A stretch of 35,503 nt of DNA. It comes from Saprospiraceae bacterium. GTDB taxonomy: Bacteria; Bacteroidota; Bacteroidia; Chitinophagales; Saprospiraceae. The stretch is taken from NCBI GenBank assembly GCA_022448955.1, contig JAKVCU010000082.1, positions 1-35,503 of the forward strand, written 5' to 3'. Shown here in pieces: positions 1-8,109 of this stretch (position 1 is its first letter; each line of letters starts with the position of its first letter). A model generated the notes under the pieces. It ran no database searches and was not told the origin of the DNA. It saw only the letters and a program-made list of their open reading frames with translations. A program made the translations under genes and the position numbers.

Positions 1-124
1 ATTATGCCTAGCGGACAAATGCGAGGCAGGCCTACCTGCACTTCGTTCCGGCAGGTAAATGCGACTAGGTCTTGTTTCGAAAAGAGATAATAGTAGGCTG
101 AAGTGAAGTGAAGGTTCGGTACTC

Positions 125-589
125 GTGGTAGTATGGAGCCTGTCTGCCTCAGGCAGAGAGCGCATAGTCCACCTGCACGAGCGCAAGCTTCAAGCTAGCA
201 GCAGGCAGGCGTTTCCCAGCCTTGCTAAGCATACGGATGATTGGTATGCTACTACTGCGCCTGAGAATAAGTATCAGTATAATGGAAAAGAACTCAACGA
301 AGAACTAGGCTTGAATTGGATGGATTATGAAGCTAGAATGTATGATGCTTCTATCGCTCGATTTACAGGCGTTGATCCGATTGTTGATGAAGCAGGAAAA
401 GCTGGACCTGATGTAAAGCTAACTGATGGTGAAATAGAAGTTCTTTCTGTTGCCAATTGGAAGAAAAAAGTTGCTGATGTAGTTGTGGAAACTACAGTCT
501 CAGTGTTAGGAGCAAAAACGGGAGAATTTTTAGATGATGCCGTAGGAAATATAGTTAATAAAGAATGGGCAAAGAGACCAAATTCATAG
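125..589 (+). CDS. Rhs C-terminal tip cassette, copy 1 (orphan, partial)
   Basis: The protein carries the end of an Rhs/YD-repeat core (YQYNGKEL, then LNWMDYEARMYD, then TGVDPI near residues 51-86), followed by an unrelated ~68-residue tail. In full Rhs proteins this core closes the shell and the tail is a polymorphic toxin. Here there is no shell: the frame opens only at 107, just after a TGA, and the only start is GTG at 125 with no clear ribosome site, so this is probably a displaced or silent tip. The canonical continuation after VDPI is lost and replaced by VDEAGKAG, which suggests tip exchange at that point. The tail has no motif I recognise. Bases 166-380 are repeated at 2016-2230. A small lipoprotein gene follows after 16 nt. 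Confidence 0.6.
   Translation: MVVWSLSASGRERIVHLHERKLQASSRQAFPSLAKHTDDWYATTAPENKYQYNGKELNEELGLNWMDYEARMYDASIARFTGVDPIVDEAGKAGPDVKLTDGEIEVLSVANWKKKVADVVVETTVSVLGAKTGEFLDDAVGNIVNKEWAKRPNS
166..380 (+). repeat. Direct repeat, copy 1 (Rhs core end)
   Basis: This stretch is repeated in the same orientation and reading frame at 2016-2230, an offset of 1850. The first ~124 nt differ at only four positions. The middle ~55 nt is diverged, and then a run of about 31 identical bases covers the codons for ARMYDASIAR. The copies are close enough to act as substrates for homologous recombination. Confidence 0.85.
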
Positions 590-605
590 TAAAGAATAAA
601 GCATT

Positions 606-1031
606 ATGAAGCAATTAATATTTGTTAGTCTTTTACTTTTTATCTGGATTTCATGCGCAAATGATTCTACTAGTTATAAGTCAGAAAATCTGGATGTAGA
701 TATACAAGGCTTTTGGTATTGCATAAAAAAATTAGGGAATAAGGAGCAATCATACTATAGTGAGATTAATGATTCTACATTTGTGCAATGGTATGAGCCA
801 ATTGGATATTTACCTTCTTTCTCCTATTACAGGAAAGGTAATGACAGCATCTTTTTTAATTCTATTAATTTAAAATCTCACACTCCATCATTTATTGGGA
901 TAATTCAAGGGGTTACTGATTCTAGCTTTGTTCTAAGAAATACTTTTAAAAGTGAAACTACATTCTTTAAAAGAAGAACATTTGAAGATTTCAAAAATCA
1001 ATATGGAAGAAAATGGCTCAGAATAAAATAG
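606..1031 (+). CDS. Small predicted lipoprotein, possible immunity partner of the Rhs tip
   Basis: The 141-residue protein begins with a lipoprotein-type signal (MKQLIFVSLLLFIWISCAND); the Cys at residue 17 would be lipidated. The rest is hydrophilic and rich in aromatic residues (FWYCIKKL, WYEPIGYLPSFSYY), and no family is recognised. It starts 16 nt after the Rhs tip in the same orientation, which is the usual position of the cognate immunity gene in polymorphic-toxin loci. That role is inferred from position only. Local base composition is strongly AT-rich compared with the tip upstream, in line with an accessory gene. Confidence 0.6.
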   Translation: MKQLIFVSLLLFIWISCANDSTSYKSENLDVDIQGFWYCIKKLGNKEQSYYSEINDSTFVQWYEPIGYLPSFSYYRKGNDSIFFNSINLKSHTPSFIGIIQGVTDSSFVLRNTFKSETTFFKRRTFEDFKNQYGRKWLRIK

Positions 1032-1076
1032 TCTGATATTACGATTAATTCCCTCCTAATGAGAAGCTCCCCACAG

Positions 1077-1224
1077 TCCCGCTTTGATGCCGTATTTATA
1101 GGCAAAAGCGGGATTGAAGCGATAGCTTACCCTCCTGAAGCCTGCTCGACTACCGTCGGGGACAAATAAGTTCACGCCAGAGGCGGATAAAATTATGGAG
1201 AGAAAGCTCCGATATGGCATCGGA
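1077..1224. repeat. Hairpin-rich intergenic segment
   Basis: This is most of the 289-nt gap before the toxin-antitoxin pair. A strong hairpin pairs TCCCGCTTT (1077-1085) with AAAGCGGGA (1105-1113), extended inside by TGCC/GGCA across a 2-nt bulge, with loop GTATTTATA. A second hairpin, TCCGAT-ATGGC-ATCGGA, lies at 1208-1224. Neither is followed by a T-run, so they do not look like terminators. The CCGAT/ATCGG core recurs at 7890-7905 and 14898-14917. Confidence 0.5.
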
Positions 1225-1320
1225 ATGAAATATTGATTTTAAATACATTGTAAGGTGAGAAGAAATCTTTTTATCAATAAAATCGTTAACTTTATAGAAG
1301 TACCAATCAAATTAATGTTT

Positions 1321-1590
1321 ATGAGTGCAGCACAGATCAGAGCCGAAATAGATAGTTACTTAGATCAAGTAAAAGATGAAAACTTCTTGAAAGTAGTTCA
1401 CTTGATGTTGAATAGTTATGTAAAGGTGCAACAACCAGAGAATGATCCTATTATCGGTTATGATATAGAAGGTAATCCTAAACGTGCAAGTGTAATGAAA
1501 GAGCTATATGATAAACAAGTAAAGGATGCAAAAGAAAATGGTGTGTATCATACCATTGAAGAAGTAGAAAAAGAAATGGAAACATGGTAA
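1321..1590 (+). CDS. Putative type II antitoxin of a RelE/ParE-type pair
   Basis: The start is placed at ATG 1321 (MSAAQIRAEIDSYLD), giving 89 residues. A longer version from GTG 1255 is possible but its extra N-terminus looks untranslated, and ATG 1315 is a near alternative. The protein is acidic with charged helices and ends in IEEVEKEMETW. I see no classical ribbon-helix-helix or HTH motif, so the antitoxin call rests on size, charge and position: it overlaps the RelE/ParE-type toxin gene by 7 nt, the normal antitoxin-first order. It would neutralise the toxin and may repress the pair's promoter. Confidence 0.6.
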   Translation: MSAAQIRAEIDSYLDQVKDENFLKVVHLMLNSYVKVQQPENDPIIGYDIEGNPKRASVMKELYDKQVKDAKENGVYHTIEEVEKEMETW

Positions 1591-1910
1591 AAACTTACCG
1601 TGTTGTGCTATTGCCTCAAGCAAGAGAAAGTCTAAAGCAAATTAGTGCATATCTTCGTCGAACAGCATCAGACAAGGTAGCTAAAAAGGTGAGAAAAAAC
1701 GTTATGGAAGCCGTAAAAAAGCTTAGTGTAATGCCAAATGCTCATGAAAAAATAGAAGCAATCAGCACAGAACAAATAGTATATCGACGAGCCTTACAAT
1801 GGTCTTACCGAATAATTTTTACTGTTGAAGAAGAAGAACTGAGGGTATTAGTGGTGGATATAGATCATGGCGCAGAAGATCCACAAAAGTTGATTGATAA
1901 GTTCAGTTAA
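1584..1910 (+). CDS. RelE/ParE family toxin
   Basis: This 108-residue basic protein has the RelE/ParE layout: an N-terminal strand (YRVVLLPQARESL), a helix (LKQISAYLRRTAS), a second helix (AKKVRKNVMEAVKKL), a P/N turn (MPNAHEK), then C-terminal strands with YRRALQWSYRIIFTV and a final DIDHGAEDP. RelE members cleave mRNA at the ribosome and ParE members poison gyrase; sequence alone does not decide which applies. The start overlaps the antitoxin stop, so translation is probably coupled. The pair lies between two Rhs tip repeats. Confidence 0.8.
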   Translation: MVKTYRVVLLPQARESLKQISAYLRRTASDKVAKKVRKNVMEAVKKLSVMPNAHEKIEAISTEQIVYRRALQWSYRIIFTVEEEELRVLVVDIDHGAEDPQKLIDKFS

Positions 1911-2015
1911 CAGCTCCCACCAGAAAAAACAGCGGCTGAGTGACGCCAAATCGCCAGTCCAATAAATCGGCAGGTCGTGTAGTTTAGTCTTAGCTGCCAT
2001 TAGCATACCAAGGCC

Positions 2016-2230
2016 AGTCCACCTGTACGAGCGCAAGCTTCAAGCTAGCAGCAGGCAGGCGTTTCCCAGCCTTGCTAAGCATACGGATGATTGGTATGCG
2101 ACTACTGCTCCTGAGAATAAGTATCAATATAATGGAAAAGAGTTAGATGAAGATTTAGGATTAAATTGGTATCATTATGGCGCTAGAATGTATGATGCTT
2201 CTATCGCTCGATGTACAGGGGTTGATCCTA
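2016..2230 (+). repeat. Direct repeat, copy 2 (Rhs core end)
   Basis: This is the second copy of the 166-380 repeat, in the same orientation and frame. The open frame runs from 1966 (after a TAA at 1963-1965) through the repeat into the Rhs tip, but it has no ATG before 2188. That is what one expects of a tip detached from its shell gene. Confidence 0.85.
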
Positions 2231-2472
2231 TTGCTGATCAATTTGCTTGGGCTTCAACTTATAATTATGCGGAGAATCGCCCAATTGGAAGTATTGATTT
2301 GCATGGGTTACAAGAAGAAGCTGCTATAGAAGCTGCTATGGGTATATATACTCCAGCTGCTGGGATACTCGGGTATTCAATAACGGTGGGACTTGGGTTT
2401 CCAAGTGCTGGACAAGGAGCAATAGGGATAAGTAATACACAAATGATAAATAATAATACTGATGAAGAATAG
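2188..2472 (+). CDS. Rhs C-terminal tip cassette, copy 2 (orphan, partial)
   Basis: The frame is open back to 1966 without an ATG. The homologous part starts near 2017 (VHLYERKLQASSRQAF), so the 94-residue version given here is only the end. It keeps the canonical Rhs core end: GVDPIADQFAWAS, then TYNYAENRPIGSIDLHGLQ. The tail after that is short, Ala/Gly-rich and hydrophobic (AAMGIYTPAAGILGYSITVG), possibly membrane-active, and matches no toxin family I know. Unlike copy 1 it keeps the residues after VDPI, so it shows the ancestral core sequence. Its last codons overlap the next gene, a membrane protein, by 11 nt. Confidence 0.6.
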   Translation: MYDASIARCTGVDPIADQFAWASTYNYAENRPIGSIDLHGLQEEAAIEAAMGIYTPAAGILGYSITVGLGFPSAGQGAIGISNTQMINNNTDEE

Positions 2473-2818
2473 TAAGAAATTTTTTAAGATTGGTTTCCTC
2501 ATTTTAGTAGTTGCAGGACTGATATCAAATCGTTATTATCGGAAAAGGGAATTGGTTAAATTTCAGGAATTTTATCAGACTGATGTTTCTGGAAAACTTT
2601 ACTCAATTATAGATTCAAATACTGGAGCTCAAATTGTTTTGAGTGAAACAAAGGAGAAATTTACTTTTTCACCATTTACCAGTTTCTTAAATCAGAAAAA
2701 GAGATTCGCTGAATTTGCTAAAAAAGGAGATTTTGTAACTAAACCAGCATTTTCTGATACACTAAAATTATTTAAGAATGGTCAGGTATATCTATATACT
2801 TTTAGGAAGTATGATTAA
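2462..2818 (+). CDS. Small membrane-anchored protein, possible immunity protein
   Basis: The 118-residue protein has one N-terminal hydrophobic segment (FFKIGFLILVVAGLI, about residues 7-21) preceded by lysines, then a soluble domain of mixed strands (GKLYSIIDSNTGAQIVL, FTFSPFTSFL). No family is recognised. It overlaps the end of Rhs tip copy 2 by 11 nt and the following lipoprotein by 8 nt, so the three are probably cotranslated. Position directly behind an Rhs tip suggests an immunity role by analogy with Rhs/CDI loci; nothing in the sequence proves it. Confidence 0.6.
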   Translation: MKNSKKFFKIGFLILVVAGLISNRYYRKRELVKFQEFYQTDVSGKLYSIIDSNTGAQIVLSETKEKFTFSPFTSFLNQKKRFAEFAKKGDFVTKPAFSDTLKLFKNGQVYLYTFRKYD

Positions 2819-3239
2819 ACTATGTTTGATAGTTTTCTTTTTTAATTCAAGTTGTACGAGTTCAAATTATCTTTTAAATAAGGCTGAATTTAAATCAAGA
2901 AAGCTCTTAGAAGAAATATCGAAAGGTTCTGCCTCTAAGCATTTTTCAGCTAAGTATTTTTCAAATACTCAAATAAATCTACTTTTAAATGAATTAATAG
3001 TAGAATGCGATTTCATTAATAGAAAAGGAAACTTTGTTAATAGTTATCCTTGGCAAAAAGATGGAAAAAAATATGGATCCTTTATTTATGAGTTCAATTT
3101 AAAGTGTGATGCGATTAGATTAGTAATAACATATGAGTTAAACACAGAAATTGAATTGATTGCTTTTGCTTTAGAACCTATTGAAAAAGATAATTTTATG
3201 ATAAAAAATCCAGAGAAAAGACTCTATAAAAAGAATTGA
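2811..3239 (+). CDS. Small predicted lipoprotein downstream of Rhs tip
   Basis: The start is placed at ATG 2811 rather than 2778 because it gives a clean lipoprotein signal (MIKLCLIVFFFNSSCTSSN; Cys 15 would be lipidated). The product is 142 residues. The mature part is mixed alpha/beta with many charged residues and no family I recognise. The overlap with the preceding gene (8 nt) points to a small operon with the Rhs tip. Base composition is very AT-rich. A strong hairpin terminator lies 115 nt downstream. Confidence 0.55.
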   Translation: MIKLCLIVFFFNSSCTSSNYLLNKAEFKSRKLLEEISKGSASKHFSAKYFSNTQINLLLNELIVECDFINRKGNFVNSYPWQKDGKKYGSFIYEFNLKCDAIRLVITYELNTEIELIAFALEPIEKDNFMIKNPEKRLYKKN

Positions 3240-3354
3240 TAAGTATTTTTCAAATGATAGAAGATTGTCTATTAAAATCAAGTTTTAATCAGAATTTTGC
3301 AGGAAATGCATATTAATTATGAAATTCCTGCCTAGATTAGGTGGTTTTAAAATA

Positions 3355-3398
3355 ACTTACAACTCCGATAGAAATAGGAGTTGTAAGTCTTTTTATTT
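3355..3398 (+). terminator. Rho-independent terminator, end of the Rhs island
   Basis: A perfect 12-bp stem, ACTTACAACTCC (3355-3366) with GGAGTTGTAAGT (3377-3388), encloses a 10-nt loop and is followed by CTTTTTATTT. It ends transcription from the Rhs-island genes. It also lies just beyond the stop of the convergent serine-hydrolase gene and may serve both strands. Confidence 0.8.
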
Positions 3399-3399
3399 C

Positions 3400-4908
3400 T
3401 TAATTCTTCACTACCTGCTTCAAATATACCTCCCCATCAACCATCACCTGCACCCAATACATTCCCGGATCAGCAACTTGCCAAGTAAAGGTATGCGCTC
3501 CGGCTAATTGTTTGTCATCTACAAGAATTGCTACAGATTGCCCTAAGGTATTGAGGATATTAATCTGTACTTGACTATTTTGCGAAAGCTGGTATTGAAT
3601 GTTTATTTGATCGATAAATGGGTTGGGGAACGTTTGTATGTTGATATCTTCTGCTGCTAATGAGATAGTATTAGTAGCCACTTCAAAATTGCTGATAATA
3701 CAGTGCAATTCATCCACTAAGGCTATTAGGTTATTGGAGTTGACGCTTGCATCATTGCAGTGTACACTTACTGTGATATCGTCTTCCGGGAAGTAATAAT
3801 CTTGGGAGGAATAGACAATATCTCCGCCATGGCCCCACGCACTTTCTTCTGCACAGAAGGTATTTAACTCTAAGGTACCTAAGCCGTAACCGACATAGCC
3901 TAAACCTGAACCTAGTGGAAAGCTCATTTGTACTTCATCCAGCGTAGCTGTACTCACAATTTGGCCACCAAATAAGGCTTTTGTCCATTGGTTGATTGTT
4001 GCTGGTGTGGCTACATATGAGCCTGCTGCCCATGCCATGCTGAATAGGGCATCCAAGCTGCCTCCTGCTTCGTAAAAGTCAATGGGTGGTATGCCCGTAC
4101 CTGTCGGATCCATCCAAATATGGGCATAAGGGCCTGCAATTTCTTCTTGTGGATATAAGCGGATATCTTCGAATCCGTAAGGGGTCAGTACGCGTGTTTT
4201 TACTTCTTCATGAAAGGTATTGCCAGAGATACTTTCAATGATCAAACCCAATAAGACATAATTGGTATTGGAGTAACTCCAAGAAGCACCTGGCGGAAAA
4301 CTAGGGATACTCACAAAGTAATCCAACATCTCCTGTGGTGTCCATATTCTAGTCAAATCAGCGTTTAATGAATCCGTAAAACTAGGATGGTTGGTATAAT
4401 TGTAAATGCCACTGGTATGTTTTAATAACTGTCGAATGGTAATATTAGGGTTGATATTGTCGTAGGTCGGCAAGTAATCTGCAATGGCATCCTCTAAGTC
4501 TAATAGCCCTTCTTCATACATATCTAGTATGGTGGCAGCGGTGATGTTTTTGGATACGGAGCCAATCGGGAAGTTAAGGTCGGGCGTTAATTCGAGTTCA
4601 CTGGTATGCATACCTGCTGTGCCTGTCCAAGTCTCTCCTTCCACATCTACAGCGGCAGCAAGACCTACCACATTCAACTCGTCTAGGTAGTCTTCTACTG
4701 CTACTTGTAGGCTATCTGCTAGGTCTGGATGAATGAAATTGCGATGGTGGACAGCTATTGGGCTTTCGCCAAATGTCATGCCGGCTTTGGCCGTTTTTTG
4801 AAATGGGATGGAGGGACTAAAGTCGTTTTGTAAAAGGTTTTGGTTTTGGGCTTTCGCCAAAAGAGTTGTGAATAGTAGGATTGGTAATAGTCGGATGATG
4901 TTTTTCAT
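3400..4908 (-). CDS. Secreted serine hydrolase (beta-lactamase/esterase fold) with T9SS sorting domain
   Basis: The 502-residue protein has a signal peptide (residues 1-20, ending LLAKAQ), a class C beta-lactamase/D-aminopeptidase-type domain (about 55-400) and a Por-type C-terminal sorting domain (about 425-502, starting FPNPFIDQINIQY). Catalytic motifs are all visible: SVSK with Ser117 and Lys120, YSN at 212-214, and HGG at 360-362 in place of KTG. The HGG third motif is common in esterases and peptidases of this fold, so a D-peptidase or esterase is at least as likely as a lactamase. The T9SS tail means export across the outer membrane and attachment or release at the surface. It is transcribed divergently from the GH32 gene. 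Confidence 0.88.
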   Translation of the reverse strand: MKNIIRLLPILLFTTLLAKAQNQNLLQNDFSPSIPFQKTAKAGMTFGESPIAVHHRNFIHPDLADSLQVAVEDYLDELNVVGLAAAVDVEGETWTGTAGMHTSELELTPDLNFPIGSVSKNITAATILDMYEEGLLDLEDAIADYLPTYDNINPNITIRQLLKHTSGIYNYTNHPSFTDSLNADLTRIWTPQEMLDYFVSIPSFPPGASWSYSNTNYVLLGLIIESISGNTFHEEVKTRVLTPYGFEDIRLYPQEEIAGPYAHIWMDPTGTGIPPIDFYEAGGSLDALFSMAWAAGSYVATPATINQWTKALFGGQIVSTATLDEVQMSFPLGSGLGYVGYGLGTLELNTFCAEESAWGHGGDIVYSSQDYYFPEDDITVSVHCNDASVNSNNLIALVDELHCIISNFEVATNTISLAAEDINIQTFPNPFIDQINIQYQLSQNSQVQINILNTLGQSVAILVDDKQLAGAHTFTWQVADPGMYWVQVMVDGEVYLKQVVKN

Positions 4909-5097
4909 TTATTTGTGTTTTAATGATTATTATTTTGGACGCAGAGTTCGCAGAGATATGGAGAACGTAGAAGTCTTAAATAAATCAGCGAATTGCTGTA
5001 ATTTTCGGAAGAAAATCAGGGCGGAGCAAGTAAAATGGGATGAATGGTTATTATTTTAGATGAATGGATTAGATTAGTGAGACTTAAAAGTAGTAAT

Positions 5098-7170
5098 ATG
5101 ACAAGCAAATCATTCTTTTATTTCATATTTATGCTCGTTTTTTTTGCCTGCCAAAAAGAACAGGGCAGCGAGGAGAGGAATGTCAATACCTACTATCAAG
5201 AACAACATCGACCACAATATCACTTTTCGCCGGAGGCCAAGTGGATGAACGACCCGAATGGGATGGTTTACTTTGATGGAGAATATCATTTGTTTTATCA
5301 ATATTATCCAGATAGTACAGTTTGGGGGCCTATGCATTGGGGGCATGCGGTGAGTAAGGATTTGGTGCAGTGGGAACATTTGCCAATTGCTTTGTATCCG
5401 GATAGCTTAGGCTATATATTTTCTGGTAGTGCCGTGGTAGACTGGAAAAATACTAGTGGTCTTGGAACAGCGGATGCACCCGCTTTGCTTGCTTTTTATA
5501 CTTATCACGACCCAGTAGGGGCGAATGCGGGCAAAGATGATTTTCAATACCAAGCGATGGCTTATAGTAATGATAGAGGCCGTACTTGGACAAAGTATGA
5601 GGGTAATCCTGTTGTTCCCAATCCAGGCATTCGAGATTTTCGTGACCCAAAGGTGATTTGGGATGATGATTCGAATCAATGGCTCATGGTTTTCGCAGCA
5701 TGGGATCATGTGAAAATCTATGGTTCTCAAGATCTTAAATCCTGGAATCATTTAAGTGATTTTGGAAGAGAGTGGGGGATACACACAGGGGTCTGGGAAT
5801 GCCCCGATTTATTTCCAATTAGGGTGGAAGGAAGTGAGGAGAAGAAATGGATATTGCTGCAAAGTATCAACCCAGGGCATGTCAATGGAGGTTCTGGAAC
5901 TCAATATTTTGTAGGTCAATTTGATGGGACTAACTTTATCTTAGAGGAAGATTTTGCGAAAGCAGTACGTAAAATAGCAGCAAGTATACCCACCGGTAAT
6001 ATATTTCAAGATTTTGAAAATGGTTATGGCGATTGGAAAACAGAGGGAAATGCATTTGGAAATGCGCCTGCAACTTCAAAGCTTCCCAATCAGCATGAAG
6101 TAGAAGGTTATGAAGGAAAGGCTTTTGTCAACAGCTTTAATGGTGGCGATCTATCTACAGGTACCTTAACTTCTCCTGAATTTATCATCAAACAAGATTT
6201 CATCAACTTTAAAATTGGTGGCGGAAATGACCAGGTCCAATCGGCAATGCACCTCCTCCTGAATGGAGAAAAAGTGCGTAGCGCAACCGGAACAAATAAC
6301 GAAAAGCTACGCTGGCATGCATGGGATGTAAGCGACTTACAGGGACAAAAAGCAGTTATTCAGCTCGTCGATACGCATACCGGTGGCTGGGGGCATATCA
6401 ATGTTGATCAAATTATGTTTGCAGATACCGCTGCAATTCCCGCCACTGAAAATGCAGTATGGCTAGATTACGGCAGAGATAATTACGCAGGGGTGACTTG
6501 GTCCAATGCACCAGATCATCGCCGCATCTTCATCGGCTGGATGAGCAACTGGAATTATGCACAGGTCGTTCCAACAGCGCTATGGCGCTCTGCTATGACT
6601 CTAGCAAGAGACTTGACCTTAGTCCAAACAGAAAAGGGACTTCGCTTGCGTACCAAAATGGTAAGAGAACTAAATGCCTATCATGGCAAATTAACAGAAT
6701 TATTACCCAAAGAGGTCAATGGCCAGCTGGATATTACCGAAGAATTATTATTCTCCCCAACACAACAAGAAGCCAATCTAGTATTTGAATGGGAAGAGGG
6801 TACAACACCCGATTTTGGAATTCAACTCTCCAATGATAATGGAGAACTTTATCGTATGGGCTACGATGCTGCAAATGACCAATATTATAGCGATCGAATA
6901 GCATCCGGTAAGACGGGTTTTTCAGCTGCTTTTGCGCAGAAAAAGCATGCAGCTCCTCGCTTTAGCAATGGGAATAGCCTACAAATGCAGGTCTTCTTCG
7001 ATCGGGCTTCCGCCGAATTACTAGCTGATGAAGGAATGGTCGCTATCACAGATATTTTCTTTCCGAATGAAGACTATAACAAAATAGCGATTTACTCCAA
7101 TGGCGGAAAAGTGAAATTAAGCAAAGGAAACTTTCAGGAAATGAAAAGGGCGATTTCAGCTAAAGAGTAG
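5098..7170 (+). CDS. GH32 family glycoside hydrolase (levanase/inulinase/invertase type), lipoprotein
   Basis: The start is set at ATG 5098, which gives a lipoprotein signal (MTSKSFFYFIFMLVFFAC, Cys18); the frame also runs up to 5044. The 690-residue enzyme has the GH32 signatures: WMNDPNG (49-55, nucleophile Asp52), RDP (182-184, transition-state Asp183) and EC (234-235, acid/base Glu234). The five-bladed propeller is interrupted after about residue 300 by a ~145-residue segment (DFENGYGDWKTEGNAFGNAP through GGWGHINVDQIMF) that resembles a galactose-binding-like or LamG-like beta-sandwich. The propeller resumes at WLDYGRDNYAG (455), and the GH32 C-terminal beta-sandwich follows from about 515. 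It hydrolyses beta-fructosides, probably levan, inulin or sucrose, at the cell surface. No SusC/D pair or fructokinase is nearby. Confidence 0.9.
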   Translation: MTSKSFFYFIFMLVFFACQKEQGSEERNVNTYYQEQHRPQYHFSPEAKWMNDPNGMVYFDGEYHLFYQYYPDSTVWGPMHWGHAVSKDLVQWEHLPIALYPDSLGYIFSGSAVVDWKNTSGLGTADAPALLAFYTYHDPVGANAGKDDFQYQAMAYSNDRGRTWTKYEGNPVVPNPGIRDFRDPKVIWDDDSNQWLMVFAAWDHVKIYGSQDLKSWNHLSDFGREWGIHTGVWECPDLFPIRVEGSEEKKWILLQSINPGHVNGGSGTQYFVGQFDGTNFILEEDFAKAVRKIAASIPTGNIFQDFENGYGDWKTEGNAFGNAPATSKLPNQHEVEGYEGKAFVNSFNGGDLSTGTLTSPEFIIKQDFINFKIGGGNDQVQSAMHLLLNGEKVRSATGTNNEKLRWHAWDVSDLQGQKAVIQLVDTHTGGWGHINVDQIMFADTAAIPATENAVWLDYGRDNYAGVTWSNAPDHRRIFIGWMSNWNYAQVVPTALWRSAMTLARDLTLVQTEKGLRLRTKMVRELNAYHGKLTELLPKEVNGQLDITEELLFSPTQQEANLVFEWEEGTTPDFGIQLSNDNGELYRMGYDAANDQYYSDRIASGKTGFSAAFAQKKHAAPRFSNGNSLQMQVFFDRASAELLADEGMVAITDIFFPNEDYNKIAIYSNGGKVKLSKGNFQEMKRAISAKE

Positions 7171-7294
7171 GAATGTTCTACTCAGCTTCATGGGAAATTT
7201 TGACTAAAATAAATTAAGAGCATAGACCAAACTGCTTGAACAATACAATTATTCATTCGAAAATTATAAGTAATTGACAAAACGAAAGTTGCGC

Positions 7295-7855
7295 ATGATT
7301 TATCAAATAAAACTAACATTAGAAGGTGCTAAACCTCCAATCTGGAGGAGGATAGAAATTTATGAAGATACCACACTTGCAGACCTTCATAAAATTATTC
7401 AATCTACCATGGGGTGGATGAATGGGCATCTCCATCATTTTATTACATATCACGAGTATTATACTCCTCCCAGTGAATTTGATGATTTTGGTATTAATTA
7501 TCAGGGAATGAAAATCAAGCAATTATTATCGGCAAAAGGACATAAAATAAGGTATGAGTATGATTTTGGAGATTCTTGGCTTCATCAATTAGAATTGGAA
7601 GCGATCAAAGAAGCTGAAAGCACCATTAAATATCCCAGATGTATAAAAGGAAAACGAGCATGTCCACCCGAAGATTGTGGTGGTGTTTGGAGGTATATGG
7701 AGCTCATAGAAATTATGAAAAATCCTAAAGATCCAGCGTATCAAGAAATGTTTGATTGGTTAGGAGGAAAACTAGAACCAGAAAAATTTGACTTAGATCG
7801 TATCAACGATAAATTATCTAGAAAAAACTATGGAGCTTGGGACAATCCATTTTAA
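7295..7855 (+). CDS. Plasmid pRiA4b ORF-3-like family protein
   Basis: The start is set at ATG 7295 (MIYQIKLTLEGAKPPIWRRI); a TTG at 7274 would add seven residues. The 186-residue protein matches the pRiA4b ORF-3 family (PF07929): KPPIWRRIEI, LHKIIQSTMGW.NGHLHHF, YEYDFGDSWLHQLELE and a Cys cluster CIKGKRACPPEDCGG that may bind metal. The biochemical function of the family is unknown; members are widespread and often sit near mobile DNA. It is a single gene, with no overlap with either neighbour. Confidence 0.85.
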   Translation: MIYQIKLTLEGAKPPIWRRIEIYEDTTLADLHKIIQSTMGWMNGHLHHFITYHEYYTPPSEFDDFGINYQGMKIKQLLSAKGHKIRYEYDFGDSWLHQLELEAIKEAESTIKYPRCIKGKRACPPEDCGGVWRYMELIEIMKNPKDPAYQEMFDWLGGKLEPEKFDLDRINDKLSRKNYGAWDNPF

Positions 7856-7886
7856 ACTTTACAGCTGATAAATAGGAAATAGTCTG

Positions 7887-7908
7887 CCTTCCGATTACTA
7901 TCGGAAGG
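7887..7908. repeat. Perfect hairpin with CCGAT/ATCGG core
   Basis: CCTTCCGAT (7887-7895) pairs with ATCGGAAGG (7900-7908) around the loop TACT, 31 nt after the pRiA4b-like gene. No T-run follows, so a simple terminator is unlikely. The core matches hairpins at 1208-1224 and 14898-14917. Confidence 0.55.
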
Positions 7909-8042
7909 TTCATGCTTGTTGGTGAATAGGGATAGGTATATACTCTATCTTTATGATTCCAAAAGTCCATTACTTCGACAGATTTTAGCCCGTTCAAAAA
8001 AATAAATAACAGTTTAAAGAAGAAATACTAGACCTTTCTTCA

Positions 8043-8090
8043 AAAATGGCTTGGTAAGATTTGGTGCTTAGGAAGCCATTTTATATTTTT
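8043..8090 (+). terminator. Terminator-like hairpin upstream of the iclR-type gene
   Basis: AAAATGGCTT (8043-8052) pairs with AAGCCATTTT (8073-8082), loop 20 nt, followed by ATATTTTT. The long loop makes it a weak terminator. The same stretch contains TTG (8061-8063), 18 nt, then TATATTTT (8082-8089), a near match to the Bacteroidota -33/-7 promoter, so it may instead hold the promoter of the regulator gene. Confidence 0.35.
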
Positions 8091-8109
8091 ATTCAGAATT
8101 TAAAACAGT

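Noticed and set aside
3319-3507. Plus-strand 62-codon frame over the terminator at 3355-3398
   Set aside because: It runs through a strong terminator and antisense to the T9SS domain of the hydrolase.
4933-4960. Short repeated CGCAGAG upstream of the GH32 gene
   Set aside because: Two imperfect copies (GACGCAGAGTT, TCGCAGAGAT) in the divergent spacer are too short to claim as an operator.
4808-5059. Plus-strand frame across the start of the serine hydrolase gene
   Set aside because: It is antisense to the signal peptide of a well-supported gene and has no recognisable product.
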